NCBI RefSeq assembly: GCF_004298145.1
Contig: NZ_SCRH01000046.1
Location: 124,001 to 188,000, forward strand
Direction of reading: 5' to 3'
Length of the DNA: 64,000 nt
Source: Mycobacterium sp.
Lineage (GTDB): Bacteria > Actinomycetota > Actinomycetes > Mycobacteriales > Mycobacteriaceae
The translations under genes and the position numbers were made by a program. This document shows, one piece after another, positions 49,956-58,220 of the stretch (its first letter is position 1; each line of letters opens with the position of its first letter). The notes below the pieces were generated by a model. That model did not search any database, was not told the DNA's origin, and saw nothing but the letters and a program-made list of their open reading frames with translations.

Positions 49956-50966
49956 GTGCCCCCCGTCCAGCCGCAACCCATCCTCGCGCCGCTGACGCCC
50001 GCGGCGATCTTCCTCGTGCTGACGGTCGACGACGGTGCAGAGGCGACGGTGCGCGACGCGCTGCAGGACGTTTCCGGGCTGGTGCGCGCGATCGGATTCC
50101 GCGAGCCGCAGAAACGGTTGTCGGCGATCGCCTCGATCGGCTCGGATGTATGGGACCGCTTGTTTTCCGGGCCGCGCCCCGCCGGACTGCACCGGTTCGT
50201 CGAACTGAACGGCCCGCGGCACCGCGCTCCCGCCACACCCGGGGACCTGTTGTTCCACGTCCGGGCCGAGAGTTTGGACGTCTGTTTCGAATTGGCCGAC
50301 CGGATCCTGAAATCGATGGACGGCGCGGTCACCGTGGTCGACGAGGTCCACGGGTTCCGGTACTTCGACAACCGCGACCTGCTCGGGTTCGTCGACGGCA
50401 CCGAGAACCCGGACGGCCCACTGGCCGTCAGCGCCACCGCGATCGGCGACGAGGATCCCGATTTCGCCGGCTCGTGCTACGTGCACGTACAGAAGTACGT
50501 GCACGACATGTCCTCCTGGAACTCGATATCCGTCACCGAGCAGGAGCGAGTGATCGGCCGCACCAAGCTGGAAGACATCGAACTCGACGACGACATCAAG
50601 CCGGATGACTCCCACATCGCCCTCAACGTCATCACCGACGACGAGGGCACCGAACTGAAAATCGTGCGGCACAACATGCCGTTCGGCGAGCTCGGCAAGG
50701 GCGAATACGGCACATACTTCATCGGCTATTCGCGCACACCGCAAGTCACCGAACAGATGCTGCGCAACATGTTCCTCGGCGACCCGCCCGGCAACACCGA
50801 CCGCATCCTCGACTTCTCCACCGCTATCACCGGCGGATTGTTCTTCTCCCCGACCGTCGACTTTCTCGATGATCCCCCGCCGCTGCCCGCGGCGCCGGTG
50901 GCGGAAACGTCTGTCGCACAAGACGGCTCACTTTCGATCGGCAGCCTGAAAGGAACCCCCTCATGA
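49956..50966 (+). CDS. dyp: DyP-type peroxidase, encapsulin cargo
   Basis: The 336-residue heme peroxidase has the GxxDG motif GFVDGTENPDG (catalytic Asp147), DDSHIALN with the probable proximal His220 and IVRHNMPFG with the distal arginine Arg238. The C-terminus DGSLSIGSLKGTP (323-335) is the encapsulin targeting peptide. It oxidises dyes, phenolics or similar with peroxide inside the shell. ATGA overlap with the encapsulin gene ensures coupled expression. The GTG start is predicted leaderless. It corresponds to Rv0799c. Confidence 0.95.
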   Translation: MPPVQPQPILAPLTPAAIFLVLTVDDGAEATVRDALQDVSGLVRAIGFREPQKRLSAIASIGSDVWDRLFSGPRPAGLHRFVELNGPRHRAPATPGDLLFHVRAESLDVCFELADRILKSMDGAVTVVDEVHGFRYFDNRDLLGFVDGTENPDGPLAVSATAIGDEDPDFAGSCYVHVQKYVHDMSSWNSISVTEQERVIGRTKLEDIELDDDIKPDDSHIALNVITDDEGTELKIVRHNMPFGELGKGEYGTYFIGYSRTPQVTEQMLRNMFLGDPPGNTDRILDFSTAITGGLFFSPTVDFLDDPPPLPAAPVAETSVAQDGSLSIGSLKGTPS

Positions 50967-51760
50967 ACAACCTCTACCGCGACCTGGCACCGGTCACCGA
51001 AGCCGCTTGGGACGAGATCGAATTGGAGGCGACCCGGACGTTCAAGCGCCACATCGCCGGGCGCCGGGTCGTCGACGTCAGCGAGCCCGGCGGGCCGGTC
51101 ACCGCCGCGGTGAGCACCGGCCGGCTCGCCAACGTGGCGTCGCCTACCGACGGCGTGGAGGCTCACCTGCGGGAGAGTAAACCCTTTGTGCGGCTCCGTG
51201 TCCCGTTTACCCTGTCGCGTTACGAGATCGACAACGTCGAGCGCGGCGCCAGCGACTCCGACTGGGACCCCGTCAAAGCGGCCGCGAAGAAGCTGGCGTT
51301 CGTGGAGGACCGTGCCATCTTCGAGGGCTACGCCGCCGCGTCGATCGAGGGCATCCGCTCCGCCAGCTCGAACAAGTCGCTGACCTTGCCGGCGGATCCC
51401 AGCGAGATTCCAGACGTCGTCACCCAGGCAATTTCCGAACTCCGGCTGGCCGGCGTCGACGGTCCCTACTCGGTGCTACTGTCCGCCGACGTCTATACGC
51501 AGGTCAGCGAGACCACGCAACACGGATATCCGATCCTCGAACACATCGACCGGCTGGTTCCCGGAGACATCATCTGGGCGCCTGCCATCGACGGTGCTTT
51601 CGTGCTGACCACCCGCGGCGGAGACTTCGATCTGCAGCTCGGGACCGACGTGACGATCGGGTACACCAGCCATGACGCTGACACCGTGCAGCTGTATCTG
51701 CAGGAGACGCTGACATTCCTGTGCTACACCGCAGAGGCGTCCGTCCCCCTGAGCCCCTAG
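50963..51760 (+). CDS. cfp29: Encapsulin shell protein (Cfp29)
   Basis: The 265-residue protein has the HK97-type fold of family 1 encapsulins, starting MNNLYRDLAPVTEAAWDEIE and including HIAGRRVVDV, FVRLRVPFTLSRYEIDNVERG, FVEDRAIFEGYAAASIEGI and TIGYTSHDADTVQLYLQETLTF. It self-assembles into a nanocompartment that holds the DyP enzyme; M. tuberculosis Cfp29 (Rv0798c) is also a T-cell antigen and found in culture filtrate. No other cargo gene is seen nearby. Confidence 0.97.
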   Translation: MNNLYRDLAPVTEAAWDEIELEATRTFKRHIAGRRVVDVSEPGGPVTAAVSTGRLANVASPTDGVEAHLRESKPFVRLRVPFTLSRYEIDNVERGASDSDWDPVKAAAKKLAFVEDRAIFEGYAAASIEGIRSASSNKSLTLPADPSEIPDVVTQAISELRLAGVDGPYSVLLSADVYTQVSETTQHGYPILEHIDRLVPGDIIWAPAIDGAFVLTTRGGDFDLQLGTDVTIGYTSHDADTVQLYLQETLTFLCYTAEASVPLSP

Positions 51761-51791
51761 AATTAAACACCTTCGGGCCCACGGGTTTTCG

Positions 51792-53492
51792 CTAAAGGTC
51801 CAGCACCACGTCGGTTTCGGGGGCCGCCGAGCAGATGAGCACCGACTCGTCAGCGGGCGGCTCCAGCGGCCGCTGAATGTAAGTGGTCGTCCCGGCGACG
51901 ATCCCGGTGACGCACAGGTGACAGACGCCGCTTCGACAGGAGAAGCGGGTTGGCACATCGCAGGCTTCGGCGAGATCGAGGATGCTGCGGTACCCGGGCG
52001 ACCAGTTGACCGTCAACCCGCTGCGCGCAAACGTGATCGACGGTCCGGCACCCGGGGCGCCGACGGGCTGATGGGGCGGCCGGCGCGGCCCCGATTCGAC
52101 GACACCCGGGTTGATCGCGGGCAGCGCACCGAACAGTTCGCTGTGAATCAGAGCGGGGTCGAATCCGATGCCGACCAGGTATTCGCGTATATCCGTCATG
52201 AATTGTGCTGGCCCGCATAGGTAGACGACGCCATCGGCCGGCAGCCCCAATGCCGCAACGGAGTCTCGGTCCAGACGGCCCTGGGTTTCGGTGTAGAAAA
52301 CCTGCTGACGGGCGTGGGGTAACGACTCGATGAGCATCGCGACTTCGGCTGCAAATGCCTCGGTTTCGTGATTTCGAGTGGTGTGCAACCACCAGATGTC
52401 GCGCCCGCTGGCGCCCGCCGACAGCGCGTGCAACATCGCCAGCACCGGCGTCGCCCCGATTCCGGCTGAAAAGAGGACCACCGGGCGGCGGTCCTCGGTG
52501 AGGCAGAAGTCGCCGCGCGGGGCGGCCGCGGTCATCACCATCCCCGGCTGGATGTGGGCGTGCAGCCAGCGGCTCACCAATCCGTGATCCGCACGCTTGA
52601 CACTGATGCGGTAGCACCCGGCCGACGAATCACCCGAAAGCGAGTAGCTGCGCAGCGGCACCGGCCCGCCGGTCCCGGGAATCTTCACCGTGAGGTACTG
52701 ACCGGGGAGCGCCGGTGGCAACGGATCCCCGTCGTCGGCCTGCAGCCGAATCGAGAGCACCTGTGGACTCTCCCGACAAGTGTCGGTCACCCGCAGGCTT
52801 CGAAATCCCCTCCATCCGGGCTCCACTCCGATGGGGGCAGCCGCTGCGTCGGCTGCTGCCAGCATGTCGTGAAAAGACTGCTGCCAGCCCGCGCTCAGCG
52901 CCGGGACGTCGGTGGCCTCGCGCATCCGTTTGAGATTGCGGTCCGGCAGGTAGAGCAACGCATCGATCTCGGCGACACTGATCTGGTGACGGCCGCGGCG
53001 GGTCCGCACGATGTCATCCCCGGCCCGCACTCGACCTTCCGTGATGACGCGGAAGTAGAAGCCCGGACGGTGCTGGGAGACAAGCAAATTGGGCATGTCG
53101 GGCTCGTCGAGACGAAGGCCGACCCGAAAGCACGTGACTCGCGGCTGGGTGACCTCGAATTCGGCGCCGCCGATGCGATAGCGATCACCGATGCACACGT
53201 CGTCGTCGGCAAGCCCGGTGACGGTGAAGTTTTCCCCGAAATGGCCTGGCCGCAGGTCGGTGCGACCCAGGTAGGTCTTCCAGAAGTCGTACGACTCGCT
53301 CTGGTACACCATCACGGCGCGTTGTTCGCCGCCATGGCCGGCGAGGTCACCCTGACCGTCGCCGTCGACGTTCAGCCGGCGCACCATGACCGGTCCCTCG
53401 ACCGGGGTCTTCCAGATTCCGGTGTGGACGGCTTTACCTCGCCATTGGACGGTCGTGGGCATGCCCACGTTCACCGAAACAAGCCTGCCCAC
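51792..53492 (-). CDS. MOSC domain-ferredoxin reductase-2Fe-2S fusion
   Basis: The 566-residue protein has a YiiM-like MOSC domain (1-230, with VSVNVGMPTTVQWRGK, GDLAGHGGEQRAVMVYQ and GRVRAGDDI). An FNR-type flavin/NAD(P)H reductase follows (240-455: RSYSLSGDSS, LFSAGIGATPVLAMLHAL, VYLCGPAQFM). A plant-type 2Fe-2S domain closes it with SCRSGVCHLC and LICSAAP. Such fusions pair molybdenum-cofactor or sulfur chemistry with electron delivery, likely reducing N-hydroxylated or similar substrates. The start GTG (VGRLVSVNVG) has GAGGTGA upstream. It converges on the encapsulin gene, 31 bases away. Confidence 0.88.
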   Translation of the reverse strand: MGRLVSVNVGMPTTVQWRGKAVHTGIWKTPVEGPVMVRRLNVDGDGQGDLAGHGGEQRAVMVYQSESYDFWKTYLGRTDLRPGHFGENFTVTGLADDDVCIGDRYRIGGAEFEVTQPRVTCFRVGLRLDEPDMPNLLVSQHRPGFYFRVITEGRVRAGDDIVRTRRGRHQISVAEIDALLYLPDRNLKRMREATDVPALSAGWQQSFHDMLAAADAAAAPIGVEPGWRGFRSLRVTDTCRESPQVLSIRLQADDGDPLPPALPGQYLTVKIPGTGGPVPLRSYSLSGDSSAGCYRISVKRADHGLVSRWLHAHIQPGMVMTAAAPRGDFCLTEDRRPVVLFSAGIGATPVLAMLHALSAGASGRDIWWLHTTRNHETEAFAAEVAMLIESLPHARQQVFYTETQGRLDRDSVAALGLPADGVVYLCGPAQFMTDIREYLVGIGFDPALIHSELFGALPAINPGVVESGPRRPPHQPVGAPGAGPSITFARSGLTVNWSPGYRSILDLAEACDVPTRFSCRSGVCHLCVTGIVAGTTTYIQRPLEPPADESVLICSAAPETDVVLDL

Positions 53493-53599
53493 CGTGTCAC
53501 CTCGAACCAGCTCGCCCTGGCACCAGCCACCCAACTGGGATGGTTGACCCAGAATATGGCACCCCGATCCGCGCGGCAACACATCGACCGCACGGACTG

Positions 53600-53627
53600 T
53601 TGCACGGGCCCCCGATTGGTGCATAAT
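53600..53627 (+). promoter_or_regulatory. Promoter of the alpha/beta hydrolase gene
   Basis: TTGCAC (53600-53605) and CATAAT (53622-53627) are spaced 16 bases, a good SigA-type pair, about 100 bases before the hydrolase start. The -10 overlaps the operator at 53623-53641. Confidence 0.5.
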
Positions 53628-53641
53628 GGGTTGCACATCCC
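53623..53641. promoter_or_regulatory. GGG-N8-CCC operator, copy 1
   Basis: ATAATGGG, eight bases, then CCC: the same half-site and spacing as at 54645-54664 and 56128-56151. It overlaps the probable -10 of the hydrolase gene. Confidence 0.5.
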
Positions 53642-53728
53642 AGAAATTTGGCGGGTGGATTTGGTTGACGTTCGCCGAACGCCGCCGTCGCGCTCGCGTG
53701 CGAATCGCGTTGGCTCAGGAGGAATGTC

Positions 53729-54598
53729 ATGCCGGCTGTTCATCATCGATATGCCACGGTCGACGGCCACCGACTCTTCTACCGGGAAGCCGGCGACCCG
53801 GACGCTCCCGCGGTGCTGCTGTTGCACGGGTTTCCCACCAGTTCCTACATGTTTCGCGATCTGATACCGGCCCTGGCGGACCGCTACCATGTCGTCGCGC
53901 CGGACCATCTCGGCTTCGGGCTGTCCGACGCTCCGCCGGTCGAGGAGTTCGACTACACCTTCGACGGGCTGACCGACCTCACGGCGGGCCTGCTGCGAAC
54001 CCTCGGCATCGAGCGGTATGCCATGTATGTCCAGGACTACGGCGCGCCCATCGGCTGGCGGCTGGCGCTGCGTGAGCCCGCCGCGATCACCGCGATCATC
54101 AGCCAGAACGGCAACGGTTATGACGCGGGATTCGTCGAAAGCTTCTGGAAGGTCGTGCAGGCTTACCAGCGTGAGCCCACCGTCGACACCGAGGCCCCGG
54201 TGCGCCAGTTCCTCACGCTGGACGCCACCCGGTGGCAGTACGTGACCGGCGTAGCAGACGAGACGCTGGTCGATCCCGAGTCCTGGCATCACGACTACGC
54301 GCTGCTCTCCCGTCCCGGCAATGACTTGGTGCAGCTCAAGCTGTTTCGGGATTACGCCACCAACGCGCCGCTGTATCCGCGCTTACACGAATACTTCCGC
54401 GCCAGCCGGGTACCGTTGCTCGTGGTCTGGGGCCGCGGCGACGAAATTTTCGGGCCGGCCGGAGCCGAGGCGTTCGCCGACGACCTGCCCGAGGCCGAGA
54501 TTCATCTGCTCGACGGCGGTCACTTTCTGTTGGAATCCGCGCTCGATGACGTGATCCCACTGATCCGCGACTTCCTCGCCACGCAGCTCGCGGCGTGA
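53729..54598 (+). CDS. Alpha/beta hydrolase (haloalkane dehalogenase/epoxide hydrolase-like)
   Basis: The 289-residue enzyme has the oxyanion segment LLHGFPTSSYMFRDLIP, APDHLGFGLSD, the nucleophile strand YAMYVQDYGAPIGWRLA with an aspartate (not serine) nucleophile, and the catalytic histidine in LLDGGHFLLES. An Asp nucleophile points to dehalogenase or epoxide hydrolase chemistry. AGGAGGA lies before the ATG. With a type II haloacid dehalogenase 1.6 kb downstream, removal of a halogen from an alkyl substrate is the most coherent reading, but the substrate is inferred. Confidence 0.85.
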   Translation: MPAVHHRYATVDGHRLFYREAGDPDAPAVLLLHGFPTSSYMFRDLIPALADRYHVVAPDHLGFGLSDAPPVEEFDYTFDGLTDLTAGLLRTLGIERYAMYVQDYGAPIGWRLALREPAAITAIISQNGNGYDAGFVESFWKVVQAYQREPTVDTEAPVRQFLTLDATRWQYVTGVADETLVDPESWHHDYALLSRPGNDLVQLKLFRDYATNAPLYPRLHEYFRASRVPLLVVWGRGDEIFGPAGAEAFADDLPEAEIHLLDGGHFLLESALDDVIPLIRDFLATQLAA

Positions 54599-54644
54599 TG
54601 ACCGGCCGCGGGGCGCACGGCAGCCAACCATGACGATCCCGTCG

Positions 54645-54664
54645 TATGGGCTGGAGATCCCATA
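54645..54664. promoter_or_regulatory. GGG-N8-CCC operator, copy 2
   Basis: TATGGG (54645-54650), spacer CTGGAGAT, CCCATA (54659-54664): a perfect 6+6 inverted repeat 31 bases before the first TetR gene. Likely autoregulatory. Confidence 0.6.
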
Positions 54665-54695
54665 ATTGGAGGCGCTCACAGGTTAGCCTGTCGCG

Positions 54696-55391
54696 ATGGC
54701 CCATCCCGATGTTCGTGACGAACAACGGTTGACCGCCAAGGGGCGTGTCACCCGCGACCGGATCGTGCAAGCGGCCGCCCAGCTGATCGTCACCGAAGGC
54801 CTCTCCGCATCCAACATGGAGAACGTGCGGCGCGCCGCCTCGGTCAGCGGCTCGCAGCTCGCCCACTATTTCGCCGACAAGGGCGCGCTGATTCGAGCGG
54901 TGATCCGGCGCCAAATCGGGGTGGTTTTGGACTTTCACCGCCACCCCACGCTTCGGGGTCTGAGTTCGTTTGACGACTTCGAACGATGGATCGACGTGAA
55001 CATGCGCTACCTGCGACGCATCGGATACTTCGGCACCCCCACCTATCACGCGCTCACCGGCCAGCTCGCGAAGTCGGACAGCGCTACGCGCGACGCGTTG
55101 GCGGGCGGCTACCGGCAGTGGATCGACCTGTTGGAGAAGGCAATCCAGCGAATGAAAGATGACGGGCTGCTGGTTGCGGATGCCGACCCGCGGCAGCTCG
55201 CATGGGTGATCATCGCCGCGCATCAAGGAGGTGGCATCTTGACCTTCACCTATCAAGAGGAATGGCCGCACGCCGATGCGATGCGTTTCGCGGTGAACTA
55301 CTTACGCATGTTCGCCGCCGACACCGCCGAACGGGTTCCCCGTCCCCCGCGCCGGTCGCGAGGTCGACGCCCGGCGCGGATAGCCGGCTGA
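54696..55391 (+). CDS. TetR-family regulator (dehalogenation cluster, first)
   Basis: The 231-residue protein has helix-turn-helix SNMENVRRAASVSGSQLAHYFADKGALIRAVI, a mid-section RIGYFGTPTYHALTGQLAKSD and the conserved C-terminal AWVIIAAHQGGGILTFTYQEEWP. TAGCCT at 54684-54689 is a -10 six bases before the ATG, so it may be leaderless. It shares recognisable similarity with the next TetR protein (NTSIDQVRRAAEVGGSQISHYF), implying an old duplication. Confidence 0.85.
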   Translation: MAHPDVRDEQRLTAKGRVTRDRIVQAAAQLIVTEGLSASNMENVRRAASVSGSQLAHYFADKGALIRAVIRRQIGVVLDFHRHPTLRGLSSFDDFERWIDVNMRYLRRIGYFGTPTYHALTGQLAKSDSATRDALAGGYRQWIDLLEKAIQRMKDDGLLVADADPRQLAWVIIAAHQGGGILTFTYQEEWPHADAMRFAVNYLRMFAADTAERVPRPPRRSRGRRPARIAG

Positions 55392-55415
55392 TCCAGCGGT
55401 GTCGAAGGCGGCAAC

Positions 55416-56087
55416 GTGACTGAAGACCCCTCTTCGCGGTTCACTCGCAAGGGTTTGGCGACGCGTGCGCGCATCATCGAGGTCGCCGCCCGCCTGATGT
55501 TCGAGCGTGGCGTCGCCAACACCAGCATCGACCAGGTGCGGCGCGCGGCCGAAGTGGGCGGATCCCAGATCTCGCACTACTTCCGCGACAAGCGCGACCT
55601 GACCCGCCATGTGGTCGACGTGCGCCGAAACGAAGTGCGGGCCTTTCACACTCAACCGAAGTTCGCCACCCTCGACAGCCTCGATGCGCTGCAGGCGTGG
55701 GCCGACGCCTGCGTATCCGACATCGACCCGGTCTACCGGGTCGGAGGTTGCGTCTATGGGTCGTTGGCCGGCGAGCTGATCGAGGCCGACGACGAAATCC
55801 ACGGTGACCTGGCCGCGGGGTACGACCAATGGATCGAACTGTTCCGCGCCGGCCTTGAGGCGATGCGCGACCGTGGCGATCTGCGCCCCGAAGCCGATCC
55901 GCGCCACCTGGCGGTGTCACTGGTGGCCGCGCATCAGGGCGGCGCCCTGCTCACGCACGCCACCGACGATCCGCAGCCGCTGCGGGCCGCCGTCAACGCC
56001 GCCGTCGACTATGTGCGCTCGTTCGGGGTTTCGACGTCATCCCGCAAGGGTCGACCCCGCTCGTCTCGCGATCCGCGCAAATCCTGA
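55416..56087 (+). CDS. TetR-family regulator (dehalogenation cluster, second)
   Basis: The 223-residue paralogue of the upstream gene has recognition segment NTSIDQVRRAAEVGGSQISHYFRDKRDLTRHVV and C-terminal SLVAAHQGGALLTHATDDPQPLRAAVNAAVDYV. It starts at GTG 24 bases after the first TetR gene, so both are likely co-transcribed. Two related repressors in tandem may form heterodimers or sense substrate and product of the pathway. The operator palindrome for the next gene follows 40 bases after its stop. Confidence 0.83.
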   Translation: MTEDPSSRFTRKGLATRARIIEVAARLMFERGVANTSIDQVRRAAEVGGSQISHYFRDKRDLTRHVVDVRRNEVRAFHTQPKFATLDSLDALQAWADACVSDIDPVYRVGGCVYGSLAGELIEADDEIHGDLAAGYDQWIELFRAGLEAMRDRGDLRPEADPRHLAVSLVAAHQGGALLTHATDDPQPLRAAVNAAVDYVRSFGVSTSSRKGRPRSSRDPRKS

Positions 56088-56127
56088 CGGCCACCTTCCC
56101 TGGACATGGCGGGAGCGTTCGAACATA

Positions 56128-56151
56128 ATAATGGGTCAGTTGGCCCATTAT
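56128..56151. promoter_or_regulatory. GGG-N8-CCC operator, copy 3
   Basis: ATAATGGG (56128-56135), spacer TCAGTTGG, CCCATTAT (56144-56151): a perfect 8+8 inverted repeat 54 bases before the haloacid dehalogenase start. It is the best conserved of the three copies. Confidence 0.65.
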
Positions 56152-56205
56152 CGTCTGGGCGGCCGCCCGGCGCCCTCGCGCTGCCGACGATCGAAGAGGT
56201 GGTCC

Positions 56206-56979
56206 ATGTCCGTCGCCGACTCGCCGCAGCTGCCCACCACGCCGGCCGTCGTGCGTGAGAAGGCCGGCGGTGGCAATCTTGTTGATCGAGCCCTGAACAT
56301 GCCGGCGCCATCCGTGCTCGTTTTCGACGTCAACGAGACGCTGATCGATATCGACTCCATAGCACCGCTTTTCGCAGAGGTGTTCGGTGACGAGCGAGTG
56401 CTGCGGGAGTGGTTCGCCCAGCTGATCATGTACTCGATGGGCATCACACTGGCCGGCAATTATGTGCCGTTCCCCGTGCTTGCCCAGGGGGTGCTGCGCA
56501 TGCTGGGGGACATCCACCAGGCAAAGGTCAGCGAAGACGATCTGGACCGCCTGACGACCGGACTGCTCAGCATGCCGGCCTACCCCGATGCCGCCGATGG
56601 ACTTGCCACCCTGCGTGACAACGGTTTTCGTCTGGCAACCCTGACGAACTCGCCACCCAATCCGGATGGCCCGACGGCACTGCAGAATTCGGGGCTGGCC
56701 GGCTTTTTCGAGCGCCAGCTGAGCGTGCAGGCCCGCGGCGCCTTCAAGCCGTCGCCCGCCGTGTACCGCTACGCGTGCGAGGAGCTGCGGGTGACTCCGG
56801 GTGATTGCATGATGGTGGCCGCACATGTGTGGGACACCCTCGGCGCGCAGAGCGTCGGCTTCAGCGGAGCTCTCATCACCCGTCGGGGCAACGCGCCCTT
56901 GCCGGTACACGGCCTGCCGCAGCCGAGCATCGTCGCCGGTGACCTACCCGAGCTGGCCGAACGCCTCGGCGCTCGCTGA
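56206..56979 (+). CDS. Type II 2-haloacid dehalogenase (HAD superfamily)
   Basis: The 257-residue enzyme has HAD motif I VLVFDVNETLID (catalytic Asp), motif II LTNSP, motif III AFKPSPAVY (Lys) and motif IV MVAAHVWDTLGAQ, together the L-2-haloacid dehalogenase pattern. A GAAGAGGTGG site precedes the chosen ATG; the first 31 residues are extra and MPAPSVLVF (56299) could be an alternative start. It hydrolyses 2-haloalkanoic acids to 2-hydroxy acids. The perfect operator upstream ties it to the TetR pair. Confidence 0.88.
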   Translation: MSVADSPQLPTTPAVVREKAGGGNLVDRALNMPAPSVLVFDVNETLIDIDSIAPLFAEVFGDERVLREWFAQLIMYSMGITLAGNYVPFPVLAQGVLRMLGDIHQAKVSEDDLDRLTTGLLSMPAYPDAADGLATLRDNGFRLATLTNSPPNPDGPTALQNSGLAGFFERQLSVQARGAFKPSPAVYRYACEELRVTPGDCMMVAAHVWDTLGAQSVGFSGALITRRGNAPLPVHGLPQPSIVAGDLPELAERLGAR

Positions 56980-57008
56980 GCCCTGAGGACTCGGACGATA
57001 ATCAACCC

Positions 57009-57476
57009 ATGGCCAACTCAGATGGATTCCATCCTGACTTCGACGACACGGCAACACCGCTCGCACGCAACCGGGTACGGCACATCAAGGCGTCGGAGAT
57101 CAGCTCGGACACCGCGCAGTCGGAGGGGCTGCGGCGCTTCGCCGCACTATCCGGCCGGTCGGTCGGTGCGGAAAAGCTTTGGATGGGCGAGACCCACGCG
57201 TCGCCGAGATCCGCGTCGGACAACCATCACCACGGTGACTCGGAGACGGCAATCTATGTACGAAGCGGTAACCCGGAGTTCGTCTTTCATGACGGCGTCC
57301 AAGAGGTCCGCATCGCAACGGAACCCGGCGACTACGTCTTCATCCCGCCGTATCTGCCGCACCGGGAGGAAAACCCCGACCCCAACACCACCGCCGTGGT
57401 CGTGATCGCCCGCAGCACCCAGGACGCGATCGTGATCAATCTTCCCGCGCTGTATCCGCTGAGCGAGGCTCAATAG
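57009..57476 (+). CDS. Cupin-domain protein
   Basis: The 155-residue single cupin has metal-ligand motifs SDNHHHGDSETAIYVRSG and DYVFIPPYLPHREENPD, with His/Glu ligands in the usual G(x)5HxH(x)3-4E and G(x)5PxG(x)2H places. GATAAT at 56997-57002 lies six bases before the ATG, so a leaderless start is likely. A dioxygenase or isomerase role is possible; the substrate is unknown. Its own promoter sets it apart from the dehalogenase gene. Confidence 0.82.
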   Translation: MANSDGFHPDFDDTATPLARNRVRHIKASEISSDTAQSEGLRRFAALSGRSVGAEKLWMGETHASPRSASDNHHHGDSETAIYVRSGNPEFVFHDGVQEVRIATEPGDYVFIPPYLPHREENPDPNTTAVVVIARSTQDAIVINLPALYPLSEAQ

Positions 57477-57578
57477 ACAGCCGGCTGGCACTCACTCAGC
57501 GAATTCTCAACAGATTCTTCGGCGCCACATCGCTTGGCTCCAAGCATCCGCAAAGTCATCGGCTGCAACATAAGCCTC

Positions 57579-58043
57579 ATGACGACTGAGCAGACGTGCG
57601 CGAACCTGGTCGAACGTTATTTGCGCACCCGCGGGCGGCGGTATTTCCGCGGCCACCTCGATGGCGAATACTTTTTCGTCACCGGCGCTCCGCGGCTGCA
57701 CGTTCACTTCGAGGTCTCTTCCGCGCACGACGATGTGTTGATCATCCGGGTCACTCCCGGGTGCTACTTTCCGGCCGCCGACCGCCCCTGGCTGACGTAC
57801 TTCGCCGACAAGTGGAACCGGCAGGACCGCCACGTCACCGCGATCGTGCACGGCTCGTCCGATCCACAGCGCATCGGTGTGGTGGCCCGCAAGTCGCAAT
57901 GGATCCGAAGCGGCGTCTCCTTCGCCGATTTCGCCTCTTTCGTCGACCTGACGATCGCGGATGCCACCGAGCTGTTTGAGGAGCTCAACCCCGCCCTCGA
58001 ACTGCCGTCGCCGGACGGCCCGTTGCTCCGTCACGCCGGCTGA
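57579..58043 (+). CDS. YbjN-domain protein
   Basis: The 154-residue product from MTTEQTCANLVERYL has the alpha/beta YbjN/T3SS-chaperone-like fold (RRYFRGHLDGEYFFVTGAPRLHVHFEVSSAHDDVLIIRVTPG...YFADKWNRQDRHVTAIVHG). The longer frame adds 15 residues without a ribosome site. Such proteins are thought to stabilise partners or modulate signalling; the role is unknown. Confidence 0.75.
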   Translation: MTTEQTCANLVERYLRTRGRRYFRGHLDGEYFFVTGAPRLHVHFEVSSAHDDVLIIRVTPGCYFPAADRPWLTYFADKWNRQDRHVTAIVHGSSDPQRIGVVARKSQWIRSGVSFADFASFVDLTIADATELFEELNPALELPSPDGPLLRHAG

Positions 58044-58116
58044 GGCCCAGCCGCAAAGAACCTGCTCGGACGCGTTCCCCCGCCGGGCGCTCACCTCCAG
58101 CGAACGAATATGACAT

Positions 58117-58138
58117 TCTCCTAAACGGAGAGTATGGT
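58117..58138. promoter_or_regulatory. Inverted repeat and -10 before the acyltransferase gene
   Basis: TCTCC-TAAAC-GGAGA (58117-58131) followed by TATGGT (58133-58138) as a possible -10, about 85 bases upstream of the chosen start. A candidate operator-promoter. Confidence 0.35.
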
Positions 58139-58220
58139 ATGTCGCTCAGGGGCTGAGGTTTGAGACCGGCATCACACCGGCAATCACTAGCAAATGGCAC
58201 GATCACGACAGCGGGGAGCC

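Noticed and set aside
52554..53864. Plus-strand 436-codon frame opposite the MOSC fusion
   Set aside because: It runs through the antisense of clear MOSC and reductase motifs and into the hydrolase gene in the wrong frame.
53729..56979. Toxin-antitoxin or defence cluster in the hydrolase-TetR region
   Set aside because: The enzymes have complete catabolic dehalogenase motifs, and the operator pattern fits substrate-induced catabolism better.
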